Source: an uncultured Pseudoflavonifractor sp.
GTDB lineage: Bacteria > Bacillota > Clostridia > Oscillospirales > Oscillospiraceae
Length of the DNA: 64,000 nt
Assembly: GCF_944387275.1 (NCBI RefSeq)
Contig: NZ_CALXEG010000002.1
Location: 1-64,000 of the forward strand
Direction of reading: 5' to 3'
Part shown: positions 32,920-42,334 of the stretch, piece by piece
Numbering within the stretch: position 1 is the stretch's first letter
Layout: the number at the start of each line of letters is the position of its first letter
Program-made: the position numbers and the translations under genes
Notes under the pieces: generated by a model
The model's database searches: none
Seen by the model: only the letters and a program-made list of their open reading frames with translations
Told to the model about the DNA's origin: nothing

Positions 32920-34228
32920 ATGCAGCCTCCTGCAGCAGAATATTTCCCAGGGCCGTGGCCTCGGGGGAGCCGGTGATCACCGGCCGGCCGATGGCCTGCC
33001 AGGTGAGGTGGTTGAGGTAGGTGTTGTTGACGCCACCGCCCACAATGCACAGCACGTTGAACTTCTCGCCGGTGATGGACTCCAGCTGGTCCAGCGCGGC
33101 AGCGTAGGCGTGGGCCAGGCTCTGGTAGATGGCGTGGGCGTACTGGCCGGGGGTCTGGGGTACGGGCCATCCGTGACCGGCGCACTCGGCGTCGATCTCC
33201 GCCATGACCGACTTGGGGGCCAGGTAACGGGCGCTGTTTACGTCCAGGTGGTAGTCGAAATCGGCCTCCGCCTGGGCCATCTGGGCCAGCTGGGCGAAGG
33301 AGTACTGGTCCTTCAGCTCCCGCTTGAGGCACTGGACCAGCCACAAGCCCATGATGTTCTTCAAAAACCGGATGGTGCCCACGCCGCCCTCGTTGGTGAA
33401 GTTGGCCTTCATGGCCTCCGGGGTGGTGACGGGCTGCTCCAGCTCGGCGCCCAGCAGGGACCAGGTGCCGCTGGAGATGTAGGCCGTGCCCTTCTGGGGC
33501 AGGGCGGCGATGGCGGAGGCGGTGTCGTGGGTGGCGGGGAGGACCACGTCGCAGTCAAAGCCCACCTGCTGCGCAATGTCCGTCTTCAACTGCCCCAGCT
33601 TCACAGGCGGCTTCTGGGGCTGGGCGGCGAAGAGCCGTTCCGGCAGGCCCAGGGCGGTGACGATCTCCATGTCCCAGGTCCTGCGCCTGGCGTCCAGCAG
33701 GCCGGTGGAGCTGGCGTTGGTGTACTCGTGGGCCTTGACGCCGGAGAGGTAGAAGCTCAGGTACTCGGGCAGCATAAGAAAGTCCGCCGCGCCGTCCAGC
33801 CGGCCGTTCACCTTGTCCCAATAGAGCTGGTAGATGGTGTTGAAGGGCTGGAACTGAATGCCGGTTTTCTCGTAGAGCTTGTCAAAGGGGAGTACCTTGT
33901 GGACCAGCTCCGCGGCCTGGGCGCCCCGGCCGTCCCGGTAGCAGTACAGGGGCAGAATGGGCTTGTCCGCGTCGTCCAGCAGCACATAGTCCACCGCCCA
34001 GGTGTCGATGCCCACGCTGTCGGGCACAATGCCCTGCTCCTTGCAGGCCTTCAGGCCGCTGACCACCTCCCGGCACAGCCGGTCCAGGTCCCAGACCAGG
34101 TGGCCGTCCTGCTCCTGGGGCAGGTTGGGGAAACGGTAGACCTCTTTCATTTGCAGCGCGCCGTTTTCCCGCCAGGCGGCGATGTGCCGCCCGGAGGACG
34201 CGCCGATGTCAATGGCTAAGTGTATCAT
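32912..34228 (-). CDS. rhaB: Rhamnulokinase
   Basis: 438 residues, slightly shorter than E. coli RhaB. FGGY-family kinase that phosphorylates L-rhamnulose at C1. N-terminal DIGASSGRHIAAW phosphate loop, SVGIDTWAVDYVLLD catalytic segment, HDTASAIAALP, and C-terminal VGGGVNNTYLNHLTWQAIGRPVITGSPEATALGN. Lies between the transporter and rhaA. Confidence 0.96.
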   Translation of the reverse strand: MIHLAIDIGASSGRHIAAWRENGALQMKEVYRFPNLPQEQDGHLVWDLDRLCREVVSGLKACKEQGIVPDSVGIDTWAVDYVLLDDADKPILPLYCYRDGRGAQAAELVHKVLPFDKLYEKTGIQFQPFNTIYQLYWDKVNGRLDGAADFLMLPEYLSFYLSGVKAHEYTNASSTGLLDARRRTWDMEIVTALGLPERLFAAQPQKPPVKLGQLKTDIAQQVGFDCDVVLPATHDTASAIAALPQKGTAYISSGTWSLLGAELEQPVTTPEAMKANFTNEGGVGTIRFLKNIMGLWLVQCLKRELKDQYSFAQLAQMAQAEADFDYHLDVNSARYLAPKSVMAEIDAECAGHGWPVPQTPGQYAHAIYQSLAHAYAAALDQLESITGEKFNVLCIVGGGVNNTYLNHLTWQAIGRPVITGSPEATALGNILLQEAAYV

Positions 34229-34264
34229 TTCCGATACCCTCTCTTTTCTGGGGTTTTGCAGGGT

Positions 34265-35728
34265 TCAGTCCTCCTGCTGCTTGTGACGGGCAGCAATGGC
34301 GGCCTGCTCCTGGGGCAGGTTCTTCTCCACGGTGAAGAAGAAGATCAGGGCGGCGCACACCACATAGGCGATGGTCTCCACCCAGATGTAGCCCACGGTG
34401 ATGGTGCTCTGGACAGCGGCGGTCTGAACAATGGTCTCAGCCCCGCCGGTGGGCTTCTGGTAGTTGACCGCGCCCAGCATGGCCATGAACACGGCGTTCA
34501 TGATGGGGGTGGCGGCCACCATCAGGGAGGAGTAGATGCTCATGGTCAGGCCGTCGGTGCGGATGCCGCTCTTGAACTCGATGTGGTCGATGACGTCGGC
34601 CAGCATGGCCAGGATCAGGTAGCAGGCGGGGGCGGAGCCCAGGCACTTGAGGGCCACGCCGATGGCCACCAGCACGAAGTTGTGGCTGCCCAGACCAGCG
34701 ATGACGCCGCCCACAGCGCCCACCAGCATGCCCGCCATGCACACGGTGCGCTTGGAGAACTTGTTGGCCAGGGGCACCACGAACAGGGCGGCCACCGCCA
34801 TGGGGATGGCGCCCAGGACAGACAGAACGGTCTGGGCCAGGCCCCAGTCGATGGTGCCGGTGGCGCCGATGACCCACTCGCAGAAGTAGCTCATGGAGCC
34901 GTTCTTCATGGCGCCGGCCCACTGGAAGCCCAGGTAGAAGAGGATGACGATCCACCACCACTTCTCGCTGGTGACGGCCCCCAGCTGCTCGCCCAGGGAG
35001 GCGGCCTTGGCCTTGGTCTCCTGGGCGCTGCCGGAGGTCATGGCCTCCTCGGTGACCCGCTCACGGGTGAACTTGTACTGGAGGAAGATGGTCAGGGCGG
35101 AGAAGATGGCCACGGCCAGCATGACCATGAACCACATGTTCTGGTCGTTCTTCATCACCTGGCTGACCAGGATGGGGAACACCATGGAGCCCACGCCCAT
35201 GACGCCCAGGCCGGCCACATTGGTGAAGGAGGCCAGGGCGCCCCGCTGCTGGCTGTTGCGGGTGGACACGGGGATCAGGGTGGAGTTGGCGGTGTTGTAG
35301 ATGGGGTAGGCCACAGCGTAGTACAGGTTGTAGGCGATGGCGATCCACACCATCTTGGCCGTCCCCTCAAAGGGGACGATGAACATAAGCACGCTGGCCA
35401 CCGACAGCGTCAGGGCGGACAGCAGTACCCAGGGCCGGGCCTTGCCCGCCAGGCACCGGGTGCGCTCGATGAGCTGGCCCACAATCAGGTTGGCCGCCAC
35501 GATCAGGATGGTGGATACCACCTGCAGCACGGAGAGGAAGGCCTCGTCCAGGGCCAGCACGTCGGTGAAGTACTTGTTGAGGAAGCTGGTGAAGATGCCC
35601 GAGGAGAGCAGGGCGCCGAAGGGGCCGATGAAGTAGCCCAGCAGCATCTCGGGGAGCCGGACTTCCGGGGAACGGATGAGGGATCTGGTCAGGGGCGTGC
35701 TCCAGAAGTCATTCTTTTTGTCGTTCAT
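34265..35728 (-). CDS. GPH/MFS-family sugar symporter (rhamnose or rhamnoside)
   Basis: 487 residues with about 12 transmembrane helices, glycoside-pentoside-hexuronide:cation symporter family (MELIBIOSE-type N-terminus: RLPEMLLGYFIGPFGALLSSGIFTSFLNKYFTD). Located between the rhamnosidase and kinase, so it probably imports L-rhamnose or short rhamnosides; the exact substrate is inference. AAAGGA lies before the ATG. C-terminus charged (LPQEQAAIAARHKQQED). Confidence 0.88.
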   Translation of the reverse strand: MNDKKNDFWSTPLTRSLIRSPEVRLPEMLLGYFIGPFGALLSSGIFTSFLNKYFTDVLALDEAFLSVLQVVSTILIVAANLIVGQLIERTRCLAGKARPWVLLSALTLSVASVLMFIVPFEGTAKMVWIAIAYNLYYAVAYPIYNTANSTLIPVSTRNSQQRGALASFTNVAGLGVMGVGSMVFPILVSQVMKNDQNMWFMVMLAVAIFSALTIFLQYKFTRERVTEEAMTSGSAQETKAKAASLGEQLGAVTSEKWWWIVILFYLGFQWAGAMKNGSMSYFCEWVIGATGTIDWGLAQTVLSVLGAIPMAVAALFVVPLANKFSKRTVCMAGMLVGAVGGVIAGLGSHNFVLVAIGVALKCLGSAPACYLILAMLADVIDHIEFKSGIRTDGLTMSIYSSLMVAATPIMNAVFMAMLGAVNYQKPTGGAETIVQTAAVQSTITVGYIWVETIAYVVCAALIFFFTVEKNLPQEQAAIAARHKQQED

Positions 35729-35743
35729 AGTCCATATCCTTTC

Positions 35744-38287
35744 TTACAGCTTGCAGGAACAGGTGTAGGTTCCGCTGCCATAAATTGTATGACATCCGTC
35801 AGGCAGCGTCAACTCACAACTTGCACCCACAGGCACCGCCACGGTCACGGTCAGTGCGCCGTTTTCCGCCTTCCAGTCCACTGCGGCCCGGCCGTAGGGG
35901 GTCTCCACCCAGGCGCTGGCCCAGGTGAGGCCGCCGCCCACCAGGGGCTTGACGGCAAAGCGCTTGTAGCCCGCCTCCAGGGGCTCGATGCCCGCTACCC
36001 GCCGGTAGAGGAAGTCGCCCACCGCGCCGGAGGCGTAGTGGTTGTAGGAGATCATGGTGTCGGTGCCGTCGTCCCCGATGGGACACTGGCCGTTCTCGTC
36101 CAGGCCGTCCCACCGCTCCCAGATGGTGGTGGCTCCCGCCTTCACCTCGTAGAGCCAGGAGGGGCACTTGGTGTTCAGAAGCATCTTCCAGGCCGTGTCG
36201 GCGTGGCCGTTGTCGGCCAGGGCGAAGAGGATGTAGGGCGTGCCGGGGAAGCCGGTGCCGATGCAGAAGTCGTTTTTCTCCACCAGCCGGGCCAGATTGT
36301 CCGCCGCCTTGGTCCGCGCCTCCGGCGGGAACATGCCGAACTGGAGGGGCAGCACATAGGCGGTCTGGAACTCGTTGAGGAGCCTGCCCTGTCCATCGGT
36401 AAAAACGGCGCAGTAGGCGTCGGCCACCTTGGCGCTCAGGTCCTTGTAATAGGCGGCATCCTCCTGCTCCCCCAGCAGCTCTGCCACCTGGGCGGTGACG
36501 GCGCTGGTGTGGCACAGGCTGGCGGTGGCGGTCCACTTGCTGCGTGCCTGCCACTGCTGCATCTTGGGCACGTCGGGGGCCACCCAGTCCCCGAAGTGGA
36601 GCACGGAGGGGGTGCTCCAGATGTACTTCTTCTTGCCGAAGCTGAGCAGTCCCGCCCAGAATTTGCAGGCCTTCACGTATTTTTTCATCACCGGGTAGAA
36701 CTTCTTCAGGATGGACAGGTCGCCCCGGGCCATGTACTCCGCCCAGGGCACCAGCACGCAGGCGTCGCCCCACCAGTCCACCGCCATGGCGGGCATGGTG
36801 GCCGGGAAGCCGTATCCCTGGGCGGGGACGGTGTTGGGGATGCCGCCGCCCCTGAGCTGCTCGGCCTGCACGTCCAGCATCCACTTCTCCAGGAAGCGGC
36901 TCATGTCGAAGTTGTAGCAGGCGGTGGGGGAGAACACGGCGATGTCGCCGGTCCAGCCCATGCGCTCGTCCCGCTGGGGGCAGTCGGTGGGGATGTCCAC
37001 AAAGTTGGACTTGGCGCCCCACCGGATGTTGGACTGGAGCTGGTTGAGCATCTCGTTGGAGCAGGAGAAGCCGCCGTTGTCGGCCAGGTCGGAGTAGAGG
37101 GCCACGGCTTTCACGTCGATGTCCTCCGCCGCGATGCCCTCCACGCCCACATACCGGAAGCCCATGTAGGTGAACCGGGGGGAGTAGGTCTGTTCGCCGT
37201 CGGTGCAGGTGTACGCGATGCGGGCCTTGGCGGAGCGGAGGAACGCGGTGTTCAGGGTGCCGTCCGGGTTGAGGATCTCGGCGTGGCGCACCACGATCTT
37301 CTGGCCCTTCCTGCCCCGGAGCTTCAGCCTGACCACACCGGCGAAGTTCTGGCCGAAGTCATAGACCAGGCAGTTTTCCACTTTGGTGCAGGAGATGGGG
37401 GAAAATTCCTCGTGGGCGGTGACCGCCAGGCCGTAGGCCGCCCGGATGGCCGGGCTGACCCGCAGCTGCTCTATCACTGCATTCCGCCAGCCGCCGGTCT
37501 GTGCGGTGGCATCGTACACCTCGCCGTCGTACAGGTCGGCCTCCCGGAGGGGGCCCTCCTCGGTGACCTGCCAGGAGGTGTCGGTGCCCACGATCTCCTC
37601 CGAGCCGTCCTCATAGGTGACCCGCAGCTCCAGCAGCAGGGCCTGACGGTCGGCAGTGACCCGGTTCTTCCGGGTGAACACAAAGGAGCCCACCGCCCAG
37701 CCGCCGGCCACCACCGCCGTCAGGGTGTTGTCCCCCTGGAGCAGGCCGGTCACGTCGTAGGTCTGGTATTGCAGGTTGGTCTTGTAGGAGGTAAAGCCGG
37801 GGGCAAAGTAGTCGTGGCCCACGGCTGCGCCGTTGAGGGCCAGCTGGTAGATGCCCATGGCGGTGGCCCTGATCTTGGCCTCCTTCACCTTGCCCCGGAG
37901 GGCGAAGGCCTTGCGGAAGGTCATGGGCACGGGGGACACCCGCTTCTCCGTGAAGGAGTAGGCCCCGTCGCTGATCCACTGGGCGGCCCAGGGGGTGTCC
38001 AGCCGCCCAGTCTCGAATTCCAGGGAAGCCCGGGCGGTCTCCCCGGCGTCGTCCACCGCCGTCAGCTCCGCCCGGTAACGGGTAAAGGGCTTGAGGGCCG
38101 GGCCGCCGTAGGGGATGGCGACCTGCCGGTCCGTCTCCACCGTCCAGCCGTTGACCGTCAGAACGGCTTTGGCCAGCGCCGCGCCGGCCCGGTCGCTGTC
38201 CAGGGAGAAACCGAACCGGGGGGCGGCCGCGTCGGTCACGCAGTGTTCCCGCTGATGTTCACAGGTAAATGTTCTGATGGTAAGCAT
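35744..38287 (-). CDS. Alpha-L-rhamnosidase, GH78
   Basis: 847 residues. Releases L-rhamnose from glycosides. Order: N-terminal beta domains (to about 330), then the (alpha/alpha)6 catalytic domain with DCPQRDERMGWTGDIAVF, which carries the general-acid region, and SYNHYASGAVGDFLYRRVAG, then a C-terminal beta domain. No signal peptide is visible, so it acts in the cytoplasm on imported rhamnosides such as flavonoid glycosides. First gene of the operon. Its SD is weak (GAAAGG), and the upstream 145 bp hold a terminator for the preceding gene. Confidence 0.94.
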   Translation of the reverse strand: MLTIRTFTCEHQREHCVTDAAAPRFGFSLDSDRAGAALAKAVLTVNGWTVETDRQVAIPYGGPALKPFTRYRAELTAVDDAGETARASLEFETGRLDTPWAAQWISDGAYSFTEKRVSPVPMTFRKAFALRGKVKEAKIRATAMGIYQLALNGAAVGHDYFAPGFTSYKTNLQYQTYDVTGLLQGDNTLTAVVAGGWAVGSFVFTRKNRVTADRQALLLELRVTYEDGSEEIVGTDTSWQVTEEGPLREADLYDGEVYDATAQTGGWRNAVIEQLRVSPAIRAAYGLAVTAHEEFSPISCTKVENCLVYDFGQNFAGVVRLKLRGRKGQKIVVRHAEILNPDGTLNTAFLRSAKARIAYTCTDGEQTYSPRFTYMGFRYVGVEGIAAEDIDVKAVALYSDLADNGGFSCSNEMLNQLQSNIRWGAKSNFVDIPTDCPQRDERMGWTGDIAVFSPTACYNFDMSRFLEKWMLDVQAEQLRGGGIPNTVPAQGYGFPATMPAMAVDWWGDACVLVPWAEYMARGDLSILKKFYPVMKKYVKACKFWAGLLSFGKKKYIWSTPSVLHFGDWVAPDVPKMQQWQARSKWTATASLCHTSAVTAQVAELLGEQEDAAYYKDLSAKVADAYCAVFTDGQGRLLNEFQTAYVLPLQFGMFPPEARTKAADNLARLVEKNDFCIGTGFPGTPYILFALADNGHADTAWKMLLNTKCPSWLYEVKAGATTIWERWDGLDENGQCPIGDDGTDTMISYNHYASGAVGDFLYRRVAGIEPLEAGYKRFAVKPLVGGGLTWASAWVETPYGRAAVDWKAENGALTVTVAVPVGASCELTLPDGCHTIYGSGTYTCSCKL

Positions 38288-38351
38288 ATGTAACCGGCCT
38301 TTCTCGTGCAGCGTAACGTTCTTTCATTTTCCCGCCCTTGCCGGGCAAAGA

Positions 38352-38391
38352 AATTGCTGTGCCCAGGGTGCGTTCCCCAGGCACAGCAATT
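38352..38391 (-). terminator. Hairpin between the GH3 unit and the rhamnose operon
   Basis: 11-bp stem (38353-38363 with 38380-38390); only a short minus-strand U tract, so read-through into the rhamnose operon is possible. Confidence 0.6.
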
Positions 38392-38433
38392 CAAACCCTG
38401 CTCAGGCCTTCAACGCTTGCCTGTAGGTTTTGC

Positions 38434-38910
38434 TCAGTCCGCCTTCTTGTTGAGGCGGAAGAAGGCGGCCACCATGGCGGCCACAGCGGCCACCGCCAGG
38501 CAGATCATGTTGGCGATGGTGCCGGTGGCGGAGGACAGGTTCTCGGGGGTCTGAACCTCCAGGGCGACGTCGGCGTTGGAGAAGTAGATGTAGCCCAGGC
38601 CCTCGGCTCTGGCGGAGATCAGGTTGATGAGGCAGAGGGTGAGGAGCACGGGGATGACGATGCGCATGGCGCCGGAGATGATCTCCACCACGGTGGCGGC
38701 GGCGCCGGAGAGCTTGAGCTGGGCCAGGATGATGACCAGCACCAGCAGGATGATGGCGGGGATGCCGTAGGTGGTCATGCTGCTGACGGCGGCGTTCTGG
38801 AAGTAGCCCGCGCTGGAGATGTTCACGCCGTAGACGATGAGAGAGGCCAGCGCCAGGATGGCGACGATCAGGTTAACCCAAACGCCAGCGGACTGTTTCT
38901 TGATGTTCAT
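38434..38910 (-). CDS. Hypothetical four-helix membrane protein
   Basis: 158 residues. Four transmembrane segments: VWVNLIVAILALASLIVYGV, GIPAIILLVLVIILAQL, MRIVIPVLLTLCLINLI, and IANMICLAVAAVAAMVAAFF, with an extracellular loop of about 30 residues between the last two. No family recognised. It lies 2 bp after the GH3 gene, so the two are probably coupled; it might help anchor or sense the GH3 product. MNIKKQ start has GGAGG upstream. Confidence 0.7.
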   Translation of the reverse strand: MNIKKQSAGVWVNLIVAILALASLIVYGVNISSAGYFQNAAVSSMTTYGIPAIILLVLVIILAQLKLSGAAATVVEIISGAMRIVIPVLLTLCLINLISARAEGLGYIYFSNADVALEVQTPENLSSATGTIANMICLAVAAVAAMVAAFFRLNKKAD

Positions 38911-38912
38911 GG

Positions 38913-41900
38913 TTATACCTCCTCCTTCTTCTTCTCAGGCACCAGGGTCAGGGCCAGCCAGGCCACGCCGGTGATCACGGCCAGCGCGCCGCTGGTGTAG
39001 GTGATGGCGGCCAGGGCGTTGTCCCACCAGGTGTTGACCTTCTCGGTGGACACGTTCATGATGGCGCTGTTGGCGAAGGTGTAGAGCTGGTACTTCAGGT
39101 TCTCTCTGGCCTGCTCCACCAGAGTGGAGTCGTTCTTGACGGTATCCACGGAGATGTAGGGCCAGGTGGCGTCCACGCCGCCCTCGCCCAGGTTGATGTG
39201 GTTGTCCTCGGTGGCGAAGTCGGCCACCTGGGTGATACCGGCCATGACCATGGACTCGGCGTTAAAGTAGTACTTGTTGTTCATCATATCGGTGGAGATG
39301 AGGCCGGTGTAGCCCCACTCGCCCCGGAGAATGGTCTGGAGCATGCCCACGTGGTGGGAGGCGTTGGTGGCGCCGATACGGTTGAAGGCGATCATGACGC
39401 CCATGCCGTCAGCGTCCTCCAGGCCGCCCTGGAAGCAGCGCAGGTCGGTCTCGCGGAACTTCTGCTCGTTCATGTAGGCGGAGATGCCGCCGCGGTTGTG
39501 CTCCTGGTCGTTGAAGCCCATGTGCTTGGGACCGTTGATGATGCCCATGTCGGCGCAGCCCTGGAGCACGCCGTAGCCCATCCGGTTGGTGAGCATGGGA
39601 TCCTCGGAGATGTACTCGTAGTTACGGCCGTTGTAGGGGGTGCGGCGCTGGGTCAGGCCCACGCCCCACAGGTGGTAGCGCTTGAGCCACAGGCCGGAGT
39701 TGCCCTCAATGCGGCCCCACTCATAGGCCAGGTCGGGGTTGAAGGAGGAGCCCAGCAGGGTCTGGGAGTGGACGTTGAAGCGGTAGGTCTCACCGGTGGT
39801 CTCGTCGGTGTAGGTGGCGGTGAAGCCGCTGACGCCCTCGTTCTGGATGACCACGGGGTTGTCCACGTTGGTCAGTACGTCGGACTGGCTGCCGCCGTGG
39901 ATGACGGCGCCCACGGCCTCGTCGATGGTGATGGAGGACACCAGGGTATCCCAGAAGGGGTCGTTGATATCGCTCAGCTGGTCGTACTGGATGTTGGTGG
40001 TGTCAAAGCGGACGCCCTTGTCGCCGCCCTCGGTGGCGGGGCTGTCGGTCTGGATGGTGTAGGTCTGGCCGCGGAGCTCGGCGAGCCACTCGTCGGCCTT
40101 GGGGCTGTCGCCGATGGTGATGGCCACCTCGTTGTAGTTGATGGGATAGGTGCCCTCCCAGTCGCTGCGGGACAGGTAGGTGACAGTGTCCTCGCCGGTC
40201 CAGTAGTTCAGGTCGGCGTCGTCGGCCACGTTGGTGACGGCCACGCCGTTCTCAACGGCAAAGGTGGTCTTGTCCAGCTCGCCCAGGCTCCACACCTGGG
40301 TGTTGCCGGTGGCCTCGGCATCCATGCCGTCGGCGGTGGTCTTGCCCTGGGCGGCCAGAATGTTGTTCACGGCCTCGTGGGCGCCGGCAGCGGCGGTGAA
40401 GTAGTAGTCACCGGCGTCCAGGATGTAGGTCTTGGCATTGGTGTAGTCATAGCTGGCCAGGTACTTGGTGGGGATGGTGATGGTGACTTCGGCAGTGCTG
40501 TTGGCGGCCACCTCGGTCTTGGCGGAGTTGAGGAACATCACCGCGGACTTCTCCACATTGTTCTGCTTGTCGTAGTCGGTGTAGGGCTGCTGGACATAGA
40601 GCTGAGCCAGGAAATAGCCATCCTGGTCGCTGTTGTTCTTGATCTCCACCACGGCGGTGATGTTGCCGTCGGGGGTGCGGTCCACGTCCACGCTCTTCAG
40701 GGTCTGGGTGTAGTCCAGATAGCTCAGACCGTGGCCGAAGGAGTAGATAACTTCCTTATTGTAGTCCCAGGTGCTGTCCTGGGTGGCGCCCGCGCCGGAG
40801 TTGGCGCCGGACTCGGGGTTCATAATGGAGTCGTAGTACCGGGTCTCGTAGTACTTGTAGCCCACGTAGATGCCCTCGGCCTCCACGATGTAGTAGCCGC
40901 CGTTGTAGGTGTCGCTGCCGCCGAAGGAGCCGGCAGTGGTGTTGGCGATCTCCACGCCGGGATAGCGGGGGTCGTCGCCGTCGCTGCCCACGATCTCGTA
41001 GTCGGCGTAGTAGCCGCCGCCGAAGTTCATGACAGCGGGGATGGAGGCGTTGTCGGCCACATAGGTGTCGGGCAGGGCGCCGGTGGCGTTGACCTGGCCG
41101 GTGAGCACCTTCACCACGCCGATGGACTGGTAGTCGTTGAGGCAGCCGATGTAGGCGATGCCGTCCACCTCGTGGGCGCCGCCGGCGGCGATATCCTTGA
41201 TGACCATGGTGTTGCCGGTGTTCAGGAGGACGATGACCTTGGAGCAGGTCTCCTTGGCCACGTCGATGACGGCCAGCTCATCCTCGCTCAGGGCCAGGGG
41301 GTCCTCGCCGGTCTCCTCGCCGGCGTAGTTGACGGCGGAGCCGGGCATATAGGTGTTGCCCTCGCCGGCGCCCCGGGCGAACACGCAGATGCCGATGGTG
41401 TTGTCCTTGTCCACCTGGCTCTTCCAGTCGGCGGGAGCGCCCAGGGCCTCGTACTCCGTGGGGGGAACCTCGGCGATCTGATAGGTGGTCATGTCGCCGG
41501 GGGAGGCCACGTAGATGTGGTCATAGGCCACGCTGGTCTCCATCTCGCCGGTCCACTGGTTGGGCACTTCCTCGGTGTGCTTGTTGAGAATGTTGTTGGT
41601 GTAGAAGTCCTTGACCGTCTCGTTGATCTGCACGCCCGCGTCGGTGAGGGCCTGGACCAGGTCCACCGCGTCGGCGTTGCCGGCCTTGTGGTCGCCGCTG
41701 GTGTAGGGATAGGGAGCGTAGGCGGCCAGGCCGAAGAGGGCCACGGTGGCGTCGGAGGCCAGGGGCAGCACATCGTTGTCGTTCTTCATGATAACGGTGC
41801 CCTCTTCGCCCTCCTTGATGGCGATGTCCTTGGCGGCGGCCTTCATCTCGTCGATGGTGGCGTAGTCGCTCTTGAAGCGGGCGGAATCCTCATCGGTAAG

Positions 41901-42047
41901 GGTAATGTAGCTGCTGGTGCCAAGGAAGCCGTCCAGCGCTGAACGATAGCCCTCCGCGATGCCGGTGCCCACGACGGACAGGGCAAGCACGGAGGCCATG
42001 ACCGCCGAAAGGCCTCTCATGACGGGTGCAATTCGTTTCGCTTTCAT
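38913..42047 (-). CDS. Membrane-anchored GH3 enzyme with inverted domain order
   Basis: 1,044 residues. N-terminal signal/anchor (MRGLSAVMASVLALSVVGTG). The usual C-terminal GH3 domain comes first (about 75-460: EEGTVIMKNDNDVLPLA, ETGEDPLALSEDE as the acid/base region). A fibronectin-like linker follows (FGHGLSYLDYTQTLKSV, about 470-620), and the catalytic barrel lies last (KHMGFNDQEHNRGG and GLISTDMMNN with the nucleophile Asp). A C-terminal helix (ALAVITGVAWLALTLVP) then a basic tail. Inverted GH3 enzymes are known in rumen Clostridia. Beta-glycosidase acting at the cell surface; the substrate is unknown. ATG 42047 is preferred for SD spacing. Confidence 0.9.
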   Translation of the reverse strand: MKAKRIAPVMRGLSAVMASVLALSVVGTGIAEGYRSALDGFLGTSSYITLTDEDSARFKSDYATIDEMKAAAKDIAIKEGEEGTVIMKNDNDVLPLASDATVALFGLAAYAPYPYTSGDHKAGNADAVDLVQALTDAGVQINETVKDFYTNNILNKHTEEVPNQWTGEMETSVAYDHIYVASPGDMTTYQIAEVPPTEYEALGAPADWKSQVDKDNTIGICVFARGAGEGNTYMPGSAVNYAGEETGEDPLALSEDELAVIDVAKETCSKVIVLLNTGNTMVIKDIAAGGAHEVDGIAYIGCLNDYQSIGVVKVLTGQVNATGALPDTYVADNASIPAVMNFGGGYYADYEIVGSDGDDPRYPGVEIANTTAGSFGGSDTYNGGYYIVEAEGIYVGYKYYETRYYDSIMNPESGANSGAGATQDSTWDYNKEVIYSFGHGLSYLDYTQTLKSVDVDRTPDGNITAVVEIKNNSDQDGYFLAQLYVQQPYTDYDKQNNVEKSAVMFLNSAKTEVAANSTAEVTITIPTKYLASYDYTNAKTYILDAGDYYFTAAAGAHEAVNNILAAQGKTTADGMDAEATGNTQVWSLGELDKTTFAVENGVAVTNVADDADLNYWTGEDTVTYLSRSDWEGTYPINYNEVAITIGDSPKADEWLAELRGQTYTIQTDSPATEGGDKGVRFDTTNIQYDQLSDINDPFWDTLVSSITIDEAVGAVIHGGSQSDVLTNVDNPVVIQNEGVSGFTATYTDETTGETYRFNVHSQTLLGSSFNPDLAYEWGRIEGNSGLWLKRYHLWGVGLTQRRTPYNGRNYEYISEDPMLTNRMGYGVLQGCADMGIINGPKHMGFNDQEHNRGGISAYMNEQKFRETDLRCFQGGLEDADGMGVMIAFNRIGATNASHHVGMLQTILRGEWGYTGLISTDMMNNKYYFNAESMVMAGITQVADFATEDNHINLGEGGVDATWPYISVDTVKNDSTLVEQARENLKYQLYTFANSAIMNVSTEKVNTWWDNALAAITYTSGALAVITGVAWLALTLVPEKKKEEV

Positions 42048-42100
42048 CATTTTTCCTCCCCATAGTAGCATGAACATTAACGGCCGTTCTGTTGTGAGAA

Positions 42101-42129
42101 ATTATAACACTGAGGTAATCTTTTGTCCA
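42101..42129 (-). promoter_or_regulatory. Promoter of the GH3 operon
   Basis: On the minus strand: TGGACA, 17 bp, TATAAT, about 50 bp before the GH3 ATG and divergent from the regulator promoter at 42280. Confidence 0.75.
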
Positions 42130-42279
42130 CAATTTAGCGATAATATCCAAGAAGTAGAAAGAACAACATACTTTTTGAGGCAATTGAACGTAAATGAGCA
42201 TAAATGAACAAAACGGGAGGGGAAAAGTAGACACTGTGTCCGGTAACGGTATCCATAATATTCCAAAAACAAGAGCCCG

Positions 42280-42308
42280 TTGACAACAAAATGACCGAAT
42301 GATACAAT
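42280..42308 (+). promoter_or_regulatory. Promoter of the DeoR-family regulator
   Basis: TTGACA, 17 bp, TACAAT, 27 bp before the ATG. Confidence 0.85.
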
Positions 42309-42334
42309 ATCGACCAAATACAGGGGGCTTAATT

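Noticed and set aside
34220..38293. Very long open frame (over 1,300 codons) on the + strand opposite the rhamnose operon
   Set aside because: It is rich in Gly, His and Val repeats produced by the GC-rich complement of the symporter and GH78 genes, and has no domain or SD.
39198..41942. 914-codon + strand frame opposite GH3
   Set aside because: Gly/Val/His-rich shadow of the GH3 coding strand.
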